The notes under the pieces: generated by a model | The model's database searches: none | What the model was told of the DNA's origin: nothing | Seen by the model: only the letters and a program-made list of their open reading frames with translations | Shown here: positions 48,734-56,850 of the stretch, in pieces | How positions within the stretch are numbered: the stretch's first letter is position 1 | Layout: every line of letters starts with the position of its first letter | NCBI RefSeq assembly: GCF_900099695.1 | Contig: NZ_FNCY01000001.1 | Location: 496,001 to 560,000, forward strand | Length of the DNA stretch: 64,000 nt | Source: Propionivibrio dicarboxylicus | Lineage (GTDB): Bacteria; Pseudomonadota; Gammaproteobacteria; Burkholderiales; Rhodocyclaceae | Direction of reading: 5' to 3' | Translations under genes and position numbers: made by a program

Positions 48734-48807
48734 GCGGGCGTCGTATAATGGTAATACCCAAGCTTCCCAAGCTTGTGCCGTGGGTTCGATTCCCATCGCC
48801 CGCTCCA
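48734..48807 (+). tRNA. tRNA-Gly (anticodon CCC)
   Basis: The cloverleaf can be folded by eye. The acceptor stem is GCGGGCG (48734-48740) with CGCCCGC (48797-48803), then discriminator T and an encoded CCA (48805-48807). The anticodon stem CAAGC/GCUUG encloses the loop TTCCCAA, giving anticodon CCC at 48766-48768. The T-arm has GTGGGTTCGATTCCCAT. A strong terminator follows. It reads GGG codons. Confidence 0.95.
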
Positions 48808-48818
48808 GTTTGAGTGTA

Positions 48819-48850
48819 AAAAAAGCCAACCGATATCGGTTGGCTTTTTT
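48819..48850. terminator. Bidirectional terminator between tRNA-Gly and the fecR-domain gene
   Basis: A perfect 32-base palindrome: six As, GCCAACCGAT, its complement and six Ts. It can end transcription from tRNA-Gly on the plus strand and from the FecR-domain gene on the minus strand. Confidence 0.93.
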
Positions 48851-48898
48851 GTTATGTGTCGGTCCTCGCAGGCTGCTGGCGCTGCGGGTGAGAGATCG

Positions 48899-49861
48899 CT
48901 ACTGGGTGCTTGTGGCCGTGCTGGTCGAGGTCGAAGTGGTCGCCACGGAGTTCTGCGATTCGCCACCGGACGCTGCGGCGGCGAGTGCGGCTGCGGCTGC
49001 GGCGGCAACGCCGGCTGCGGTCGCTGCGGTCGCCATCGTGCCGACGGCGACGCCCGAGGCGCTGGCGCCGGCAGCGGTTCCGGTTGCCGCAGCGGTGCCG
49101 GTGCTCGCCGTTCCCGTGGCTGCAGTGCTTGTCGTGGCGGAGCCTGTCGTCGCCGACCCCGTGGTCGTTCCTGTGGCAGCATTGCCACCGCCGTAACCTG
49201 GGCCGGGATTGGGGTTGGCAGGCAAAGGCGCGCCAACGACCGGAATTTGGGCGAGTTGACTGAAGGAAGTGACTATTGCGCCCGGTAGCGGCCCGGCGAC
49301 GGGCAGAACGTTGGCTGCGGCGATGTAACTGGTCTGCCCTGCGCCGAAGACGGCGCTGCCTGCGGTATTCGATACGGCAACCTGTCCGCTGCCGACGGAA
49401 ATGCCCAAACTGCCGGATGCGGCCATGAAATCGGTGCCGCGAATGCCGATGGTTGCAGTGCTGCTGCGAATCTCGGTGGCTTCGCGACTACGTTGGGCGA
49501 GCGCGCCCGAGACATAACGGAATGCACCTTTCGCCAGATCCAGTATCGAGCGATCTTCTGCCGGTTTCGTCTGGTCGTAGCGGTAGTCGACAACCTTGAA
49601 CACGGTGTCCGCGTTGAGAACGATCACCTGGCCGTCATCGAAGCGCAATATGGCATGACTGTTTGAAAGCGTCGTCAGCGTTGCGCCGCTGTCGATGCGA
49701 GCCCCCTGGGCGACACGCGATTCGGTACCGTCCTTGGCGACACGTAGTTCGCCAACGGCTTGTTCGACCAAAGCCGCGGCCCATGCCAGCTGACTAAAAC
49801 CGAATATTAGCGCCATTGCAAAGGCGCCCTTGGAGAGTTTGCTGTGACGAATCAACATCAT
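48899..49861 (-). CDS. Secreted FecR-domain protein with low-complexity tail
   Basis: This 320-residue protein has a signal peptide (cleavage after AWA near residue 28), then a FecR domain (about 30-160: VGELRVAKDGTESRVAQGARIDSGATL, GIRGTDFMA). FecR domains of this exported type are found in cell-envelope proteins rather than in anti-sigma factors. Residues 205-320 are Gly, Ala, Thr and Ser repeats (TGSATTGSATTSTAATG and similar), probably unfolded. The start has AAAGGAG. No sigma factor or TonB receptor gene is adjacent. Confidence 0.85.
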   Translation of the reverse strand: MMLIRHSKLSKGAFAMALIFGFSQLAWAAALVEQAVGELRVAKDGTESRVAQGARIDSGATLTTLSNSHAILRFDDGQVIVLNADTVFKVVDYRYDQTKPAEDRSILDLAKGAFRYVSGALAQRSREATEIRSSTATIGIRGTDFMAASGSLGISVGSGQVAVSNTAGSAVFGAGQTSYIAAANVLPVAGPLPGAIVTSFSQLAQIPVVGAPLPANPNPGPGYGGGNAATGTTTGSATTGSATTSTAATGTASTGTAAATGTAAGASASGVAVGTMATAATAAGVAAAAAAALAAAASGGESQNSVATTSTSTSTATSTQ

Positions 49862-50070
49862 TGCTCCTTTCCGACGAACATGGTCGAGGACTGCAGAATG
49901 CTTAATGGCAGTAGCCTACGACGCTTGAGCTTGGTGAGGCAAGGTATTTATTGGACACGGAGAAATGCATTTCGACTGAAAAATTCCGGCTAGAATGGAC
50001 GATTGCTGGGCGTGCCTGCTTCGAAAATAAGCAGAGCATCGCCTTTTGTTCATTGAGGAGGAGTGTATTC

Positions 50071-50376
50071 ATGGTCCATGTATTGGCATCGTTATACATC
50101 AAGGAAGGCTGTCTGGCCGAGTTCATCGAGATCTTCAAGGCCAACGTGCCGAACGTTCTGAAGGAGGATGGCTGCATCGAGTATGTGCCGGCGATCGACC
50201 TGGTGACCGACATTCCGACCCAGGACAAGAACGCGTGCATCGTCACCGTCATCGAAAAATGGGACAGTCTGGAAGCGCTCCAGGCACATTCGGTGGCGCC
50301 GCACATGCTTGCCTATGGCGAGCAGGTCAAGGGCATGCTGGAAAAAGTGTCGCTCAAGATTTTGCAAAACGCATAG
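50071..50376 (+). CDS. Antibiotic biosynthesis monooxygenase (ABM) domain protein
   Basis: This 101-residue ferredoxin-like alpha/beta-barrel protein is of the YgiN/ABM type (VHVLASLYIKEGCLAEFIEIF opening, VIEKWDSLEALQAHSVAPHM in the middle). Such proteins form dimers; some act on quinones and others have no enzyme activity. The ATG at 50071 has GAGGAGGAG. It precedes a cupin gene by 15 bases and probably forms an operon with it. Confidence 0.85.
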   Translation: MVHVLASLYIKEGCLAEFIEIFKANVPNVLKEDGCIEYVPAIDLVTDIPTQDKNACIVTVIEKWDSLEALQAHSVAPHMLAYGEQVKGMLEKVSLKILQNA

Positions 50377-50391
50377 AGCCGGAGGTTCGCG

Positions 50392-50724
50392 ATGTTTAAT
50401 GCGGCGAGCGGAGAATCGTACAAGTCGGCGTTGCCGGGGATTCTCCTCAAGACCTTGGTATTCGGCGAAAAGACCTTGCTCTCCGAATTCAGGTTAACTG
50501 CCGGTGCCCAGTTGCCCGCACATTCGCATGTTCACGAACAAACGGGCTACCTGGTTTCCGGCAAGATTCGCCTGATCATCGGCGGTGAGGCCTTTGTCGC
50601 CGGTCCGGGCGACAGTTGGTGCATCCCCGGAAACGTCGAGCATCGGGCCGATATTCTCGAAGATTCGGTGGCGATTGAGGTGTTTTCTCCGGTTCGCGAC
50701 GATTATCTGCCGTCCGCGACGTAA
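50392..50724 (+). CDS. Small single-domain cupin protein
   Basis: This 110-residue cupin has metal-binding motif 1 PAHSHVHEQTGYLVSGKIRL (two His and a Glu, near residue 43) and motif 2 PGDSWCIPGNVEH (near 72). A metal site is therefore intact. Substrate unknown; pairing with the ABM protein suggests a small redox or quinone-related unit. The start has CGGAGG. Confidence 0.83.
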   Translation: MFNAASGESYKSALPGILLKTLVFGEKTLLSEFRLTAGAQLPAHSHVHEQTGYLVSGKIRLIIGGEAFVAGPGDSWCIPGNVEHRADILEDSVAIEVFSPVRDDYLPSAT

Positions 50725-50734
50725 TTTCACATCA

Positions 50735-51754
50735 TCAGCGCGCTGGGACGCGGTCGCCGCAAGGCGCTGCGTCGGTCATTCCGGCACGCCAGCATGTCGC
50801 GGGGTCGGTGCTCGGGTGCGGGATTCCTTTGGCATCGATCCGGACCGGGTCGATCCGCCATGCATGCGGTCCGTGGCGGTCGACCTCGAGTCGTAGAATC
50901 CAGCCGGTATTGTTTTCGGGCGGGTCGAATCCGTCGAAGACGAAGTTGCCGAGACTGTAGAAAACGGGTTTGCCGCGATAGATTTCCGTGTCCTGGACAA
51001 CATGCGGGTGGCCACCCACCACGGCATCGGCGCCGGCATCGATCATCAGGCGCGCCAGCGCGCGCTGCCGGTCATTGGCGACCGACTCGTTTTCCCATCC
51101 CCAATGCATGACCGGTATGACGACATCCGCGTGATGGCGCTGCCGGGCAGCGGCGATATCGAAGCGGACCTGCGCGTCTTCGCTCCAGGCGATACCGGCC
51201 TTGTCTTCGTCGGCTTCGAAGCGGCGCGGCATGAATTCGTTGTAGCCGAGAAAAGCGATGCGTATGCCCTGTCGCTCTACGATCAGCGGGCGATGAGCGT
51301 CAGCAAGAGTGCGTCCGCCGCCGAAAAAGCCGATGCCGGAGCGTTCCAGATGGCCGATCATCTCGGCGAACGCGGTCGGGCCGAAATCGCCGGAGTGGTT
51401 GTTGGCGACGCTGACGCCGTCGAAGTGGTGGCCAAGCACCTTGAGCACGCGGGGATGTGCGCGCAATGTCACGACCTTGCCGGCTTCCCGCTGGCCACTG
51501 CTGGCGACCGTGCATTCAAGATTGCCAATCCTGATGTCCGCGGCGGCGAGCAGCGATGCGACCGGGCCGAATGGGTCGCCGCCATGCCGTATGACTTTTC
51601 CGGGCGTGTCGGCCAGCATGATGTCGCCGACGAAGACAATGCTGACCGGAGCGGCGTTTGCCACGGTTTCGGCCGCCACCGTTGCCGGCAGGGCGAAGGC
51701 AGCCAGAGCGAGAAGGACGGATCGGATCACGGTTCGAGTTCCAGCAGTGCGCAT
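50735..51754 (-). CDS. CapA/PgsA-family metallophosphatase-like protein
   Basis: This 339-residue exported protein is of the poly-gamma-glutamate capsule CapA family, which has a calcineurin-like fold. Motifs: IVFVGDIMLAD near residue 40, IGNLECTVA near 77, VSVANNHSGDFG near 115, PVMHWGWE near 216 and GGHPHVVQDTEIYRGKPVFYSLGNFVFD near 250. A signal peptide is present. Start is uncertain: ATG at 51754 overlaps the upstream gene by 28 bases, while GTG at 51730 gives a four-base GTGA overlap. No capsule synthesis genes are near, so a polymer role is not implied. Confidence 0.85.
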   Translation of the reverse strand: MRTAGTRTVIRSVLLALAAFALPATVAAETVANAAPVSIVFVGDIMLADTPGKVIRHGGDPFGPVASLLAAADIRIGNLECTVASSGQREAGKVVTLRAHPRVLKVLGHHFDGVSVANNHSGDFGPTAFAEMIGHLERSGIGFFGGGRTLADAHRPLIVERQGIRIAFLGYNEFMPRRFEADEDKAGIAWSEDAQVRFDIAAARQRHHADVVIPVMHWGWENESVANDRQRALARLMIDAGADAVVGGHPHVVQDTEIYRGKPVFYSLGNFVFDGFDPPENNTGWILRLEVDRHGPHAWRIDPVRIDAKGIPHPSTDPATCWRAGMTDAAPCGDRVPAR

Positions 51755-52185
51755 CGATAGCTCAGTTCGCGACCGCGACGCGGCGAGTAGATGGTTTGCG
51801 TACCGGTCAGCGCATCGGGTTGCGCGTTGCGTTGCGGTATCGGCTTGGCGTAGTTCGCTTCGTGCAGAAGCACGGGGTGTCCGGTGTCGAGGTCATGCAC
51901 ATAGAGACTGATGTCATCGATGCCGGAAGCATCGCCGATGACGACGGCCTTGAATCGGAAGCGGTCGTTGATGTTGATGGCCTTGACGCGATAGGGATCG
52001 GCGGCGGGTGAAAATACCAGCGTTTCCGCTTTGCCGCTGTAGGAAACGTCGCAGCGGAGTTGGCTGTTCTCGCCGAGGACGGCGAACGGCCAGGCGATCA
52101 GCATCGACGCGGCAACGCGACTCAGGGCCAGTCCTTTTCGATAGGGTGTGTGATGCCGGCGGGAGGGCAGGAGAATGTCGAGCAT
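51727..52185 (-). CDS. Hypothetical exported protein
   Basis: This 152-residue protein has a hydrophobic segment near residues 23-38 that probably acts as a signal peptide. It is followed by a beta-rich region with two cysteines (LRCDVSYSGKAE and SYRCALLELEP at the ends), which could form a disulfide. I do not recognise a family. It overlaps the start of the CapA-like gene, so the two are likely co-expressed and coupled. Confidence 0.65.
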   Translation of the reverse strand: MLDILLPSRRHHTPYRKGLALSRVAASMLIAWPFAVLGENSQLRCDVSYSGKAETLVFSPAADPYRVKAININDRFRFKAVVIGDASGIDDISLYVHDLDTGHPVLLHEANYAKPIPQRNAQPDALTGTQTIYSPRRGRELSYRCALLELEP

Positions 52186-52356
52186 GTTTGCGATGGCGTG
52201 TCCGCCGAATCTGACGGATGTCGGGTTTGCCGAAGCCAGGAGTGTAGTATGGAATCGCGCCGGCCAAAATGCCGATGTTGTCGTGTGATGGTCTTCCTTG
52301 CGCTGCCGATCGTCCTCGACAGCGCGCTACACTTCGGTCATTTGAAGGAGAGGGCG

Positions 52357-52929
52357 ATGGAACGGTGTCCGTGGTGTGAAGGGTTTGATCTGTATCGTCG
52401 CTATCACGACGAGGAATGGGGCGTTCCCGTTCATGACGATCGGGAGCTGTTCGAATTGCTTGTGCTTGAAGGCGCGCAGGCGGGCTTGTCCTGGGCCACC
52501 GTACTCAAGAAGCGGGTGCATTACCGCGAGGTGTTCGACGGTTTTGAGCCGTCCCGGATCGCTGCTTATGACGAAGCGAAGATCGCGTCCTTGCTGGCCG
52601 ATCCCGGCATCATCCGCAATCGAGCCAAAGTGGCGGCGACGATCGGCAATGCGCGGGCGTATCTCGAACTGACGGCGGGTGGCACGCGCTTGCGGGATTT
52701 CCTCTGGCGCTTTGTCGACGATGCGCCAATCCAGAATGACTGGCACGCGCCGGGCGAGGTGCCGGCGGCGACGCCCCGTTCGGATGCGATGAGCAAGGCG
52801 CTGGTGCGCGCCGGCTTCAAGTTCGTCGGGACGACCATCTGTTATGCCTTCATGCAGGCGACGGGCATGGTCAACGATCACCTGATCACTTGTTTTCGCC
52901 ATCAGGCCGTCCGGGCGCTGGCCCGCTAA
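52357..52929 (+). CDS. tag: DNA-3-methyladenine glycosylase I
   Basis: This 190-residue base-excision enzyme removes 3-methyladenine. It begins MERCPWCEG with the zinc-binding Cys, continues with YHDEEWGVPVHDDRELFE near residue 16, LEGAQAGLSWATVLKKR near 38 and ends with the zinc His/Cys pair in NDHLITCFRH. Length matches E. coli Tag (187). A GAAGGAG site precedes the ATG. Confidence 0.95.
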   Translation: MERCPWCEGFDLYRRYHDEEWGVPVHDDRELFELLVLEGAQAGLSWATVLKKRVHYREVFDGFEPSRIAAYDEAKIASLLADPGIIRNRAKVAATIGNARAYLELTAGGTRLRDFLWRFVDDAPIQNDWHAPGEVPAATPRSDAMSKALVRAGFKFVGTTICYAFMQATGMVNDHLITCFRHQAVRALAR

Positions 52930-52995
52930 GGGCAGTGGTGGTGGCCGGCTACGGTAAAATCGGCCGCGTCGATGCAATTCAATTGGAGTACTGTC

Positions 52996-53652
52996 ATGGA
53001 TATCACCCAGGTGGCGCTTTCGCGCCGCACTTGCAAAGCCTACGATCCGAGCCGGAAAGTGTCGCCAGCCGACGTCGAACAGCTGAAGACCCTGCTGCGC
53101 TACGCGCCTTCGTCGGTCAATTCGCAGCCCTGGCACTTTTTTATCGTCTCGACCGATGCCGCCAAGCAGCGACTCGCCAGGGCCGCCAAAGCGAGCACGT
53201 ATGCGGCGAACGAGCCCAAGATCCTCAATGCCTCGCATGTCATCGTATTCTGCGCGCGCACGTCGATGGACGACGATCATCTGACGGCGGTGCTGGATCA
53301 GGAAGATCGCGACGGCCGCTTCCCCAAGCCGGAGGGCAAGGAAACGCAGCGGCGTGGGCGCAGTTTTTACGCCGGGTTGCACCGTTATGATTTCAAGGAC
53401 ACGCAGCACTGGATGGAGAAGCAGGTCTACATTGCCCTGGGGACCTTGCTGTTCGGTGCATCGGCCTTGGGAATCGACGCGACCCCGATCGAAGGATTTG
53501 ACCAGCGCATCGTTAACGAGGAACTCGACCTGCGTTCGCAGGGTCTGACCAGCGTGGTAATGGCTGCGCTGGGTTATCGCAGCCAGGACGATTTCAATGC
53601 CGACTTGCCGAAATCACGTCTGCCTGCCGAGACGCTTTTTACCGAAATCTAG
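52996..53652 (+). CDS. nfsB: Oxygen-insensitive NAD(P)H nitroreductase NfsB
   Basis: This 218-residue FMN enzyme reduces nitro groups and quinones by two-electron steps. It aligns by eye with E. coli NfsB (217): MDITQVALSRRTCKAYD start, APSSVNSQPWHF near residue 38, ASHVIVFCARTSMDD near 83, PIEGFDQRIVNEE near 165 and LPKSRLP at the end. The ATG at 52996 has TTGGAG. Confidence 0.93.
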   Translation: MDITQVALSRRTCKAYDPSRKVSPADVEQLKTLLRYAPSSVNSQPWHFFIVSTDAAKQRLARAAKASTYAANEPKILNASHVIVFCARTSMDDDHLTAVLDQEDRDGRFPKPEGKETQRRGRSFYAGLHRYDFKDTQHWMEKQVYIALGTLLFGASALGIDATPIEGFDQRIVNEELDLRSQGLTSVVMAALGYRSQDDFNADLPKSRLPAETLFTEI

Positions 53653-53741
53653 CGTCGAGAGAACCGACAACCCGTGCGGGGCTTGGAAAACCGTCCGTTC
53701 TCCAGTATCCTCGCGCCCTTTTTTGAAGCCAAGGAGATGCA

Positions 53742-54020
53742 ATGAACAAATCCGAACTGATTGAACTGATCGCCCAGGATGCCGATCTGTCGAAAGCAGC
53801 AGCGGCGCGCGCGCTCGATTCCGTCGTGGACAACATCACGAAGGCCGTAGCGGCTGGCGACAGCGTCACCTTGGTGGGATTTGGCGCGTTCAAGGCGACC
53901 AAGCGCGCCGCGCGTGAAGGCAAGAACCCGAAGACCGGCGAGAAGCTGGTCATCCCCGAGGCAACGGTGCCGAAGTTCTCGGCCGGCGCAGCGTTCAAGA
54001 GCGCCGTCGCCAAGAAGTAA
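53742..54020 (+). CDS. hupB: DNA-binding protein HU
   Basis: This 92-residue nucleoid protein bends DNA as a dimer. The MNKSELIELIAQDADLSKAAA start, GDSVTLVGFGAFKATKRAAR near residue 44 and the arm GKNPKTGEKLVIPEA near 61 are all typical. AAGGAG lies before the ATG. It is followed by a terminator inside the end of the convergent cyclase gene. Confidence 0.95.
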   Translation: MNKSELIELIAQDADLSKAAAARALDSVVDNITKAVAAGDSVTLVGFGAFKATKRAAREGKNPKTGEKLVIPEATVPKFSAGAAFKSAVAKK

Positions 54021-54033
54021 GACCCGGCACGCT

Positions 54034-55275
54034 TCAATCGAGGGCCGAAATACCGACGATCCGGTTTCGGCCCTTTTCTTTTGCCTCGTACAGGGCTTTG
54101 TCGGCACGGCCCATCAGGGTGTCGATGCTGTCGTCCTGGCTGCAGGTGGCGACGCCGAACGAGGCGGTTACCGAAAGCGCCGGTAAGCTGTCGACAAGCG
54201 CTGCGGAAGCAAGATCGCGGCGGAGGCGCTCGGCACAGGCGAGCGCTTCTTCCAGGCCAGTGTTGGGCAGGATGCAGAGAAATTCCTCGCCACCCCAGCG
54301 GCCCATGCGGTCGATTTCGCGGAGTCCGGCGAGAATTCTGGCGGTGGTCGCCTTGAGTACCAGATCGCCGGTGTGGTGGCCGTAAACGTCGTTGATCCGT
54401 TTGAAATGGTCGATGTCGAGCAGGATCAGCGAGAATTGGTTGGCATAACGGTGGAAAGTCTGGAAATTACGTTCGAGTTCCTCGACGAGGTGCCTCCGGT
54501 TGGCGACGCCGGTCAGTGCGTCCTGACGTGCCAGCACTTGCAGGCTTTCGTTCGCCGCGTTGAGTTTCTGGTTCGCTTCCTCGATCTGGCGTGACTGTGC
54601 CTGCAGGCTCTTGCGCAGGTCGAGTTCACGCAGATGGCTTTCCTTGGCCTCGATCAGGGCGGCTTCCCGTTCCATTTCGTGCATCATGGCCTGTTTTGTC
54701 AGTCGCGCGGTGCTGCGGGCGATGGCGCAGAGAACGATCGTATAGACGACGGTGCCGGTAACGAAGGCCGCTTGTTGGTGCGGGGTCAGGAATGGAGTGC
54801 TGCCGAGCAGGTAGAGCGTCATCAAGCCCATTTGCGAGAGCAGAAAGCCGAGATAGACCGGCAGGATGACGCTGAGCGAATTCAGGGCGATGCCGGTGGT
54901 GCCGGCGATCGCCCCGAACTTGAACATGAACAGGAAATCGATGCGGCCGGTATCGAGCACGAACCAGATCGCGCCCCAGCCGAGTCCGTTGAGCACGTTG
55001 ATGACAATCTGGCTGTTACGCCGCAGCAAGACGTTGTGCGTCGCCGGGGATCGGCGCGAGAGTATGCCGATGGCAGCGATGCGCATGATCTGCACGGCGC
55101 TCATGTAAATACTCCAGGCGACAATCGGCAGTCTGGCGACGGCGTCCCAATGAACCCAGCCAATCATCGCGATGGCGGCGATTGAAAGGGTGGCAGTGAT
55201 GCGCTCGCGTTGCGCCAACTCGTTCACTTGCGCGGCCAATAGCCGCGTGTTCAGCATTTCTGCGAGTTTGCGCAT
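54034..55275 (-). CDS. Membrane-bound GGDEF diguanylate cyclase
   Basis: This 413-residue enzyme makes cyclic di-GMP. Residues 30-190 hold about six hydrophobic helices, a probable membrane sensory region. A coiled coil follows (195-250), then the GGDEF domain (about 255-410), with DALTGVANRRHLVEEL, DIDHFKRINDVYGH and an active GGEEF site (RWGGEEFLCIL). No RxxD inhibitory site is visible five residues before it. The ATG at 55275 lacks a clear ribosome-binding site, so the start is uncertain. Confidence 0.88.
   Translation of the reverse strand: MRKLAEMLNTRLLAAQVNELAQRERITATLSIAAIAMIGWVHWDAVARLPIVAWSIYMSAVQIMRIAAIGILSRRSPATHNVLLRRNSQIVINVLNGLGWGAIWFVLDTGRIDFLFMFKFGAIAGTTGIALNSLSVILPVYLGFLLSQMGLMTLYLLGSTPFLTPHQQAAFVTGTVVYTIVLCAIARSTARLTKQAMMHEMEREAALIEAKESHLRELDLRKSLQAQSRQIEEANQKLNAANESLQVLARQDALTGVANRRHLVEELERNFQTFHRYANQFSLILLDIDHFKRINDVYGHHTGDLVLKATTARILAGLREIDRMGRWGGEEFLCILPNTGLEEALACAERLRRDLASAALVDSLPALSVTASFGVATCSQDDSIDTLMGRADKALYEAKEKGRNRIVGISALD
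54042..54082 (+). terminator. hupB terminator, inside the 3' end of the cyclase gene
   Basis: GGGCCGAAA (54042-54050) pairs with TTTCGGCCC (54065-54073), followed by TTTTCTTTTG. The stem lies within the last 15 codons of the convergent GGDEF gene, so one sequence serves both as coding DNA and as terminator for hupB. Confidence 0.75.
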
Positions 55276-55522
55276 GGGGCGTCGGGTCGGTGGGGATGGA
55301 GGTTGCTTTGTCAGCTTGACGACAATCCATATGGTATATGAGTGATGGTGGCGGCGGCCAGCACTATTGACATGTTCTTTGTCGATGAATTGCGGTATGA
55401 CGCCGCCGCCGGTAGGCCGTGGACGGGCATGGTAGAATCGCGGCCCGCGTCCGCGGGTGAGCCACGGAACGAGCAGAAACAGATGGACGAATTCCGGCGG
55501 TCGGCCGGAGAGGGGTAAAAGC

Positions 55523-56236
55523 GTGAACGATATCGATATCTCCGACAGCGAAAACGTGTACACGGCCGGGCGTGCCGGGCATATCCGCAGCTTCGTCCTG
55601 CGCCAGGGCCGGGTGTCCAATGCGCAGCAGCGCTATTACACCGAAATGATGGCCAGGATCGGTATTCCGTATGCGAACGCGCCGCTCGACTTCGATGCGG
55701 TGTTCGGTCGTTCGGCGCCGCGCATTCTCGAAATCGGCTTTGGCATGGGCGAGACGTCGGCAACGATTGCCGAAGCCAATCCGCATCAGGATTACATCGG
55801 CGTCGAAGTGCATACGCCGGGCGTTGGCAGCCTGTGCAAGCTCATCGCCGAGAAGAGTCTCGCCAATCTGCGGATCGTCCAGCACGATGCCGTTGAAGTC
55901 CTGCGTGACATGATTCCCGAGGGCTGCCTCGACGGCGTGCATATTTTCTTTCCGGATCCCTGGCCGAAAGCGCGGCATCACAAACGCCGCCTGATCCAGT
56001 CGCCGCTGGTTGCGACACTGGCACGGCGGCTCAAGCCGGGCGGCTATCTGCATTGCGCCACCGACTGGGAAAATTATGCCGAGCAGATGCTCGCGGTGCT
56101 GGCCGACGAGCCCTCGCTGCAGAATACGGCATCGGGGTTCGCGCCGCGTCCCGACTACCGTCCGTTGACCAAGTTCGAGCAGCGTGGCTTGCGCCTCGGT
56201 CACGGCGTTTGGGATGTGATTTTCCGGCGCCGCTAG
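55523..56236 (+). CDS. trmB: tRNA (guanine46-N7)-methyltransferase
   Basis: This 237-residue SAM enzyme methylates G46 of tRNA. It has [16 protein letters not shown] near residue 68, [13 protein letters not shown] near 90 and the catalytic [15 protein letters not shown] near 145. The start is GTG at 55523 with GAGAGGGG; an ATG 22 codons upstream is less likely because it encodes unrelated basic residues. Confidence 0.94.
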   Translation: MNDIDISDSENVYTAGRAGHIRSFVLRQGRVSNAQQRYYTEMMARIGIPYANAPLDFDAVFGRSAPRILEIGFGMGETSATIAEANPHQDYIGVEVHTPGVGSLCKLIAEKSLANLRIVQHDAVEVLRDMIPEGCLDGVHIFFPDPWPKARHHKRRLIQSPLVATLARRLKPGGYLHCATDWENYAEQMLAVLADEPSLQNTASGFAPRPDYRPLTKFEQRGLRLGHGVWDVIFRRR

Positions 56237-56245
56237 TCGTACCGA

Positions 56246-56782
56246 TTACTGCAGGCGGAATATCACTGGCAGGATCAGTTCGCGTCCGTTACCGCCGGCG
56301 AGTTGCCCCATGGCGTAGGCGGCGCGGATGGCGGCATTGTCGAGGATGGCATGGCCGCTGCTGGCGGCAACGGCGACATCTTCGATCGTCCCGCTGGGCG
56401 ATAGCCTGAGGATCAGCCGAACCTCGCCCTGAATGCCGCGGGCGACCGCTTCGGGCGGATAAAAAAGATGCTGGGACAATTTGCGCTGGGCGGCTTGCAC
56501 GTTCTGCTTGGCCGGCATTTTTTGCGGCGGCGACGTCTTGACGGGCGGCGACGCTTTGGGGGGCGGTGGCGTCGGCTCGGAACGGGCTTTTTCGCTACTC
56601 TCGTCGAGGGTGTTTTTCAGTAACGTGTCGGCGGGCGGCGGCGTCACCGGCGGCATCCGCAGGGTGGCCTGCAAGGCAGCGGGGCGGGACGGGGCGGCGA
56701 GGCGCTTGAAGACATCGGGCAGGAGTAGCACGCCGTGCAGGATGAAAGAGAGCGCGAAGGCAATGAGAAGACGGGACGGCAT
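56246..56782 (-). CDS. TonB-like energy transducer
   Basis: This 178-residue protein has an N-terminal membrane anchor (residues 5-24), a Pro/Lys-rich spacer (45-95: PPPPKASPPVKTSPPQK) and a TonB C-terminal domain (105-178: FYPPEAVARGIQGEVRLILRL, VAASSGHAILDNAAI). No exbBD or receptor genes are nearby, so its partner is elsewhere. It could also serve a non-transport TonB-box role. It is convergent with trmB. Confidence 0.85.
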   Translation of the reverse strand: MPSRLLIAFALSFILHGVLLLPDVFKRLAAPSRPAALQATLRMPPVTPPPADTLLKNTLDESSEKARSEPTPPPPKASPPVKTSPPQKMPAKQNVQAAQRKLSQHLFYPPEAVARGIQGEVRLILRLSPSGTIEDVAVAASSGHAILDNAAIRAAYAMGQLAGGNGRELILPVIFRLQ

Positions 56783-56850
56783 GGCGCCCGTATTTTCCTA
56801 CAAAACCTGGCGTAATATCGTGCTTTTGCGGAGTGGCAAGGACGGTTCGG

